DNA of 9,163 bases, taken from positions 1 to 9,163 of the forward strand of contig JAHHUD010000060.1 in the NCBI GenBank assembly GCA_020024185.1, written 5' to 3'. Both the position numbers and the translations under genes were made by a program. The first letter of the stretch is position 1; the number at the start of each line of letters is the position of its first letter. Source of the stretch: Oscillospiraceae bacterium. GTDB lineage: Bacteria > Bacillota > Clostridia > Oscillospirales > Ruminococcaceae. Below are positions 6,641 through 9,163 of this stretch, piece after piece. The notes below the pieces were generated by a model that was not told the origin of the DNA, did not search any database, and saw only the letters and a list, made by a program, of their open reading frames with translations.

Positions 6641-7423
6641 ATGGCATCTAAGAGTAATTCAAATTCAAATAAAACTGCTCACGTTATGAATTTATTACGT
6701 AAAAATAATGTTACAGCGACAGAAGAAAATGATGAAACAGAAAATAATGTTGAAAATGTACAGTTAAATAAGGAACAACAAAATAATACCTTAACGAATA
6801 ATACACAAACAACACAGCAAAAACCACATATCATCGCTTCATTGAACGCTGATACTGAAATTTCTTTAAATATTCGAGATGCGCTTAATGATGCATTAAT
6901 AGAAGACAGTGAGAAATTGGAAAAAATAAAATCTTCAGAATTAGACAATATAGAGCAATTTACATCAGTAATATCAAATTCACAAAGCAGTAAAAATAAT
7001 CATGAAAAAATAGAAATTGAAAATTCTATTGAGAAAGATATTGAAGTAGAACAAATAAAAGAAGTGGATAACGATGAAATTGATATATATCAAGAAGATG
7101 GCGAATCTAAAATAAATGAAGTAGAGGATAATCAAGTTTTAGAAAATGAAATAGTTGAAGAGCCTGCACTAATAAACATGATGCAACTTTTGGTTGAAGA
7201 AAAAATTGATAAATACATGAAGATGTCTGGAGTTTGTACATGTAGTAAATGCAGAAATGACGTTTTGGCTTTAGCTTTAAATAAGCTTTCTGCGAAATAT
7301 GTTGTAATGAAACCATCTGAAATGGTTTTACGCTCAGATATGTATAAAAACCGTTACAGCGGTGAAATAATAGCTCAGCTATTGTGTGCTTGTGATAAGG
7401 TAAAAGAAAATCCTACACATTAA
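6641..7423 (+). CDS. ComFB-domain protein with long acidic linker, probable partner of the ParA-like ATPase
   Basis: A 260-residue protein in three parts. (1) Residues 1-23 are a short polar/basic segment (KTAHVMNLLRKNN), like the Lys/Arg peptides with which ParB-type partners stimulate ParA ATPases. (2) Residues 24-175 are low-complexity, rich in Asn, Glu, Gln and Ser, interrupted by a probable helix at about 62-96 (HIIASLNADTEISLNIRDAL). (3) Residues 177-260 are a ComFB domain: MMQLLVEEKIDKYM, then the CxCxxC cluster (Cys199, 201, 204), then DVLALALNKLSAKYVV, ending VKENPTH. The domain is recognised from its CTCSKCRNDVLALALN-type signature. ComFB of Bacillus lies beside flagellar and competence genes, and cyanobacterial ComFB proteins have been reported to bind c-di-GMP. 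AAGGAG lies 7 nt before the ATG. The operon with the ATPase suggests a joint role; ligand binding here is inferred. Confidence 0.88.
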   Translation: MASKSNSNSNKTAHVMNLLRKNNVTATEENDETENNVENVQLNKEQQNNTLTNNTQTTQQKPHIIASLNADTEISLNIRDALNDALIEDSEKLEKIKSSELDNIEQFTSVISNSQSSKNNHEKIEIENSIEKDIEVEQIKEVDNDEIDIYQEDGESKINEVEDNQVLENEIVEEPALINMMQLLVEEKIDKYMKMSGVCTCSKCRNDVLALALNKLSAKYVVMKPSEMVLRSDMYKNRYSGEIIAQLLCACDKVKENPTH

Positions 7424-7444
7424 AAATAAATTTAAAAATAAAAT

Positions 7445-7478
7445 CCTCAGACTTTGGCGTTAAAACAAAAGTCTGAGG
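7445..7478. terminator. Bidirectional intrinsic terminator between convergent units
   Basis: A perfect 11-bp stem (CCTCAGACTTT at 7445-7455, AAAGTCTGAGG at 7468-7478) with a 12-nt loop. It lies 21 bp after the stop of the ComFB gene and 58 bp beyond the stop of the convergent GGDEF gene. In the minus direction the stem is followed by ATTTTATTTTT, a good U-tract. In the plus direction it is followed by TTAATTAAATTT, a weaker one. It probably serves both transcripts. Confidence 0.85.
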
Positions 7479-7536
7479 TTAATTAAATTTATAATATTTA
7501 AAATGATTAATATTTGCTGAAAATAATATGTAACAT

Positions 7537-8874
7537 TTATTCAAAAAATTCAAAGCAATTTTTACCATTACTTTTTGCTTTATACAAAGCAACATCTGCA
7601 TTAACATAGAGTTCTTCCATGTTAGAACCGTTTTCAGGATAATGGCTGATTCCGATGCTGATAGTTGGCTTTAATTCAGAAGGAACGGAAGTTAATGTTT
7701 TTACCTTTTCTAATATCTGCAAAGCTCTTTTTTTTGTAATATCTTTATTTGGAGTGTTTTTTATAAAGAGTATAAACTCATCTCCACCCAAACGACCAAC
7801 AATATCTTCATGTCGTACACTGCTTTTTAATATAGAAGCAAGTTCTATAAGAAACGCATCTCCTACGTTGTGTCCGTATGTATCATTTACTCTTTTAAAG
7901 TTGTCAACATCTATCATGAAAAAAGCATGTTCTCCGTCAGCACCTTCTGAATTAAGAAAATCTTCGCATTTTATTTTGATATAGTTACGGTTAAGTAGAC
8001 CGGTAAGACTGTCTGTTTCTGCTTCACGTTGGAGTTTTAACTCTTTTCTTCTTTGATTTTCGATATTTGTTATAATTATGACTACAAGAAGATGTCCATT
8101 TTCAGGATTTATGCGCAAGTGTATTACATCTTGCATCCATTGAGCTGAACCATCTGGAATCTTATGTAAATATTCCAATATAATTTCATTTTTACCACTT
8201 TTATAGATGTTACTTATATATTCAGCTGAAAAATTGCTATAAAATATGTGTGCTTCAGTATCTTCTATGGTTGTACTTTTAAGCAACTGCTCTAATAAAG
8301 TATCTAAATTTATAGACTCTTTTTCGGATTGGTTATACATAAAATTTGTTTTTTTCTCAACTATATTCCATTCATTTAAGTCAACAATGGCAACATAATA
8401 TTCATTTTCTGAAAGCTGAAGAAATTTATGAATTTCTTGTGCAAAATGTTGCTTTAATAAACGTAATTGCTCATTATTTTGAGAAAATCCCATTATTCCG
8501 ATAACATTTCCATCACAATCATATAAAACTTTCTTTGACCTTGTTTCGTAATGATTTTGACCATTTTTATCTGGAACAGCCTTAATCATATTTGAAATAC
8601 TTTGCACACCGGAAATTAAAGATATATCATCTTTTCTGCAATTTTCAGCAATGGATTTATCTTCAAAAATTTCAAAATCAGTTTTTCCGATAATGTCATA
8701 AGCGGACTGTTTTCCTACTATGTATGCAAATGGGTCAGATACAGCAACATATTTAAAATCTGTATTTTTAATAAATATGGTGTTTTTTGAAGATTTAATT
8801 GCTTCTATTAACAAAGAATAATTTTTTTCTAAGTCAGTTGTGTTTGTAGAAAATGTTAAGCTATCAAGACACAT
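7537..8874 (-). CDS. PAS-GGDEF diguanylate cyclase
   Basis: Makes cyclic di-GMP from two GTP. The 445-residue product has an N-terminal PAS domain at about 30-130 (FIKNTDFKYVAVSDPFA, DIIGKTDFEIF, ending VIGIMGFSQ). A second PAS-like region follows at about 155-270 (EYLHKIPDGSAQWMQDVI), then a linker helix and a GGDEF domain at about 284-444. In the GGDEF domain D288 and N295-R296 of DSLTGLLNR, D322 and D324 (MIDVDNFKRVND), and GGDEF at 363-367 are intact, so catalysis is expected. RHED at 354-357 lies five residues before GGDEF and is the RxxD product-inhibition site. No membrane segment or signal peptide is seen, so it should be a cytosolic sensor enzyme; the PAS ligand is unknown. GGAGG lies 4 nt before the ATG, slightly close. 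There is no EAL domain. It is monocistronic in this window and convergent with the parA-like/comFB-like pair. Confidence 0.95.
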   Translation of the reverse strand: MCLDSLTFSTNTTDLEKNYSLLIEAIKSSKNTIFIKNTDFKYVAVSDPFAYIVGKQSAYDIIGKTDFEIFEDKSIAENCRKDDISLISGVQSISNMIKAVPDKNGQNHYETRSKKVLYDCDGNVIGIMGFSQNNEQLRLLKQHFAQEIHKFLQLSENEYYVAIVDLNEWNIVEKKTNFMYNQSEKESINLDTLLEQLLKSTTIEDTEAHIFYSNFSAEYISNIYKSGKNEIILEYLHKIPDGSAQWMQDVIHLRINPENGHLLVVIIITNIENQRRKELKLQREAETDSLTGLLNRNYIKIKCEDFLNSEGADGEHAFFMIDVDNFKRVNDTYGHNVGDAFLIELASILKSSVRHEDIVGRLGGDEFILFIKNTPNKDITKKRALQILEKVKTLTSVPSELKPTISIGISHYPENGSNMEELYVNADVALYKAKSNGKNCFEFFE

Positions 8875-8959
8875 ATTGCCTCCATAAAGGTAAAAAAATG
8901 TGGTAATAATTTGATAATATAGTTTATTTAATATTTAAAATTATAAGATAGTTATTTTA

Positions 8960-9000
8960 TAGTAAATAAAATTTATATGGCAATATATTTTTTATTACTA
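8960..9000 (-). other. Imperfect AT-rich hairpin in the GGDEF gene leader
   Basis: TAGTAA at 8960 pairs with TTACTA at 8995-9000, and most of the sequence between pairs imperfectly (one bulge, a few mismatches) around the central loop GGCA. In the leader RNA of the GGDEF gene this would form a long weak stem. It is too AT-rich to be a terminator, and the c-di-GMP riboswitch core was not recognised in it. Base composition alone could produce it. Confidence 0.25.
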
Positions 9001-9025
9001 AAAAATGATTGATGTTTGCGTAACA

Positions 9026-9054
9026 ATAATAGCATATTAATATATTACCGTCAA
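9026..9054 (-). promoter_or_regulatory. Sigma-A promoter of the GGDEF gene
   Basis: On the minus strand TTGACG (9049-9054) and TATTAT (9026-9031) are separated by 17 bases, each one mismatch from consensus, and TGC just before the -10 adds an extended -10 element. Transcription should start near 9019, giving a leader of about 145 nt before the ATG. This is the best housekeeping promoter in the window. Confidence 0.75.
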
Positions 9055-9163
9055 TTTATTTTATCATATTTTTTATAGAAAATACACAGAAAAAACAAGG
9101 AATAATAGGATTTTATGTACATAAATATATAAAAATATTATAATATGGAAAAAATATGAAAAA

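Noticed and set aside
6679..7316. Minus-strand open frames opposite the ComFB gene
   Set aside because: Shadows of the AT-rich linker and domain; no supporting start signals.
5826..7423. Chromosomal parAB partition locus
   Set aside because: The second gene lacks the ParB N-terminal box and helix-turn-helix domain, and no parS-like 16-bp palindrome was noticed in the window.
8875..9019. c-di-GMP riboswitch in the long leader of the GGDEF gene
   Set aside because: The leader is almost all A and T, and the conserved GEMM-type motifs and tetraloop receptor pattern were not seen.
9139..9163. Start of a rightward gene at the window edge
   Set aside because: A TATAAT-like sequence and an ATGAAAAA are present, but the region is nearly pure A/T and only a few codons remain, so nothing can be supported.

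Overview
The window is AT-rich DNA from a motile low-GC Gram-positive bacterium, most probably an anaerobic Clostridia-type Firmicute. The reasons are strong AGGAG/GGAGG ribosome binding sites, two TTG starts, a fliD-fliS-fliT-like late flagellar order, a flagellin of the Firmicutes type, and a PAS-GGDEF protein of the kind common in that class. The genus cannot be named from the sequence alone.

Left part (20-5662, all minus strand): late flagellar genes. In transcription order they are fliD (filament cap, unusually long at 821 aa), fliS (flagellin chaperone), a small helical FliT/FlgN-like protein, a strong hairpin terminator, a single-pass membrane protein of unknown function, and flagellin. 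A sigma-28-like element (GCCGATAA) lies upstream of fliD and a weaker one upstream of flagellin. The flagellin leader has a hairpin with AGGA in its loop 10 nt before the Shine-Dalgarno, which looks like a CsrA-type control site.

Middle (5826-7423, plus strand): a two-gene unit diverging from fliD. The first gene is a Soj/ParA-like ATPase with a TTG start. The second is a 260-aa protein with a short basic N-terminus, a long acidic Asn/Glu-rich linker and a C-terminal ComFB domain (CxCxxC, then a DVLALALN-type motif). Some ComFB proteins are reported c-di-GMP receptors. This pairing is the most interesting part of the window: it has the layout of a ParA positioning system with a partner that could sense a nucleotide. 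A perfect 11-bp-stem terminator ends this unit and probably also the convergent gene.

Right part (7537-9054, minus strand): a PAS-GGDEF diguanylate cyclase with intact GGDEF and RxxD inhibition motifs. It is preceded by a clear sigma-A promoter (TTGACG-17-TATTAT) and an AT-rich leader of about 145 nt. From 8875 to 9163 there is no gene; the last 109 bases are AT-rich sequence in which nothing convincing was seen.

Taken together the window holds a filament module (cap, chaperones, flagellin), a candidate cellular positioning module, and an enzyme that could make the second messenger that controls both. The functional link between the modules is inference from gene proximity and domain content.
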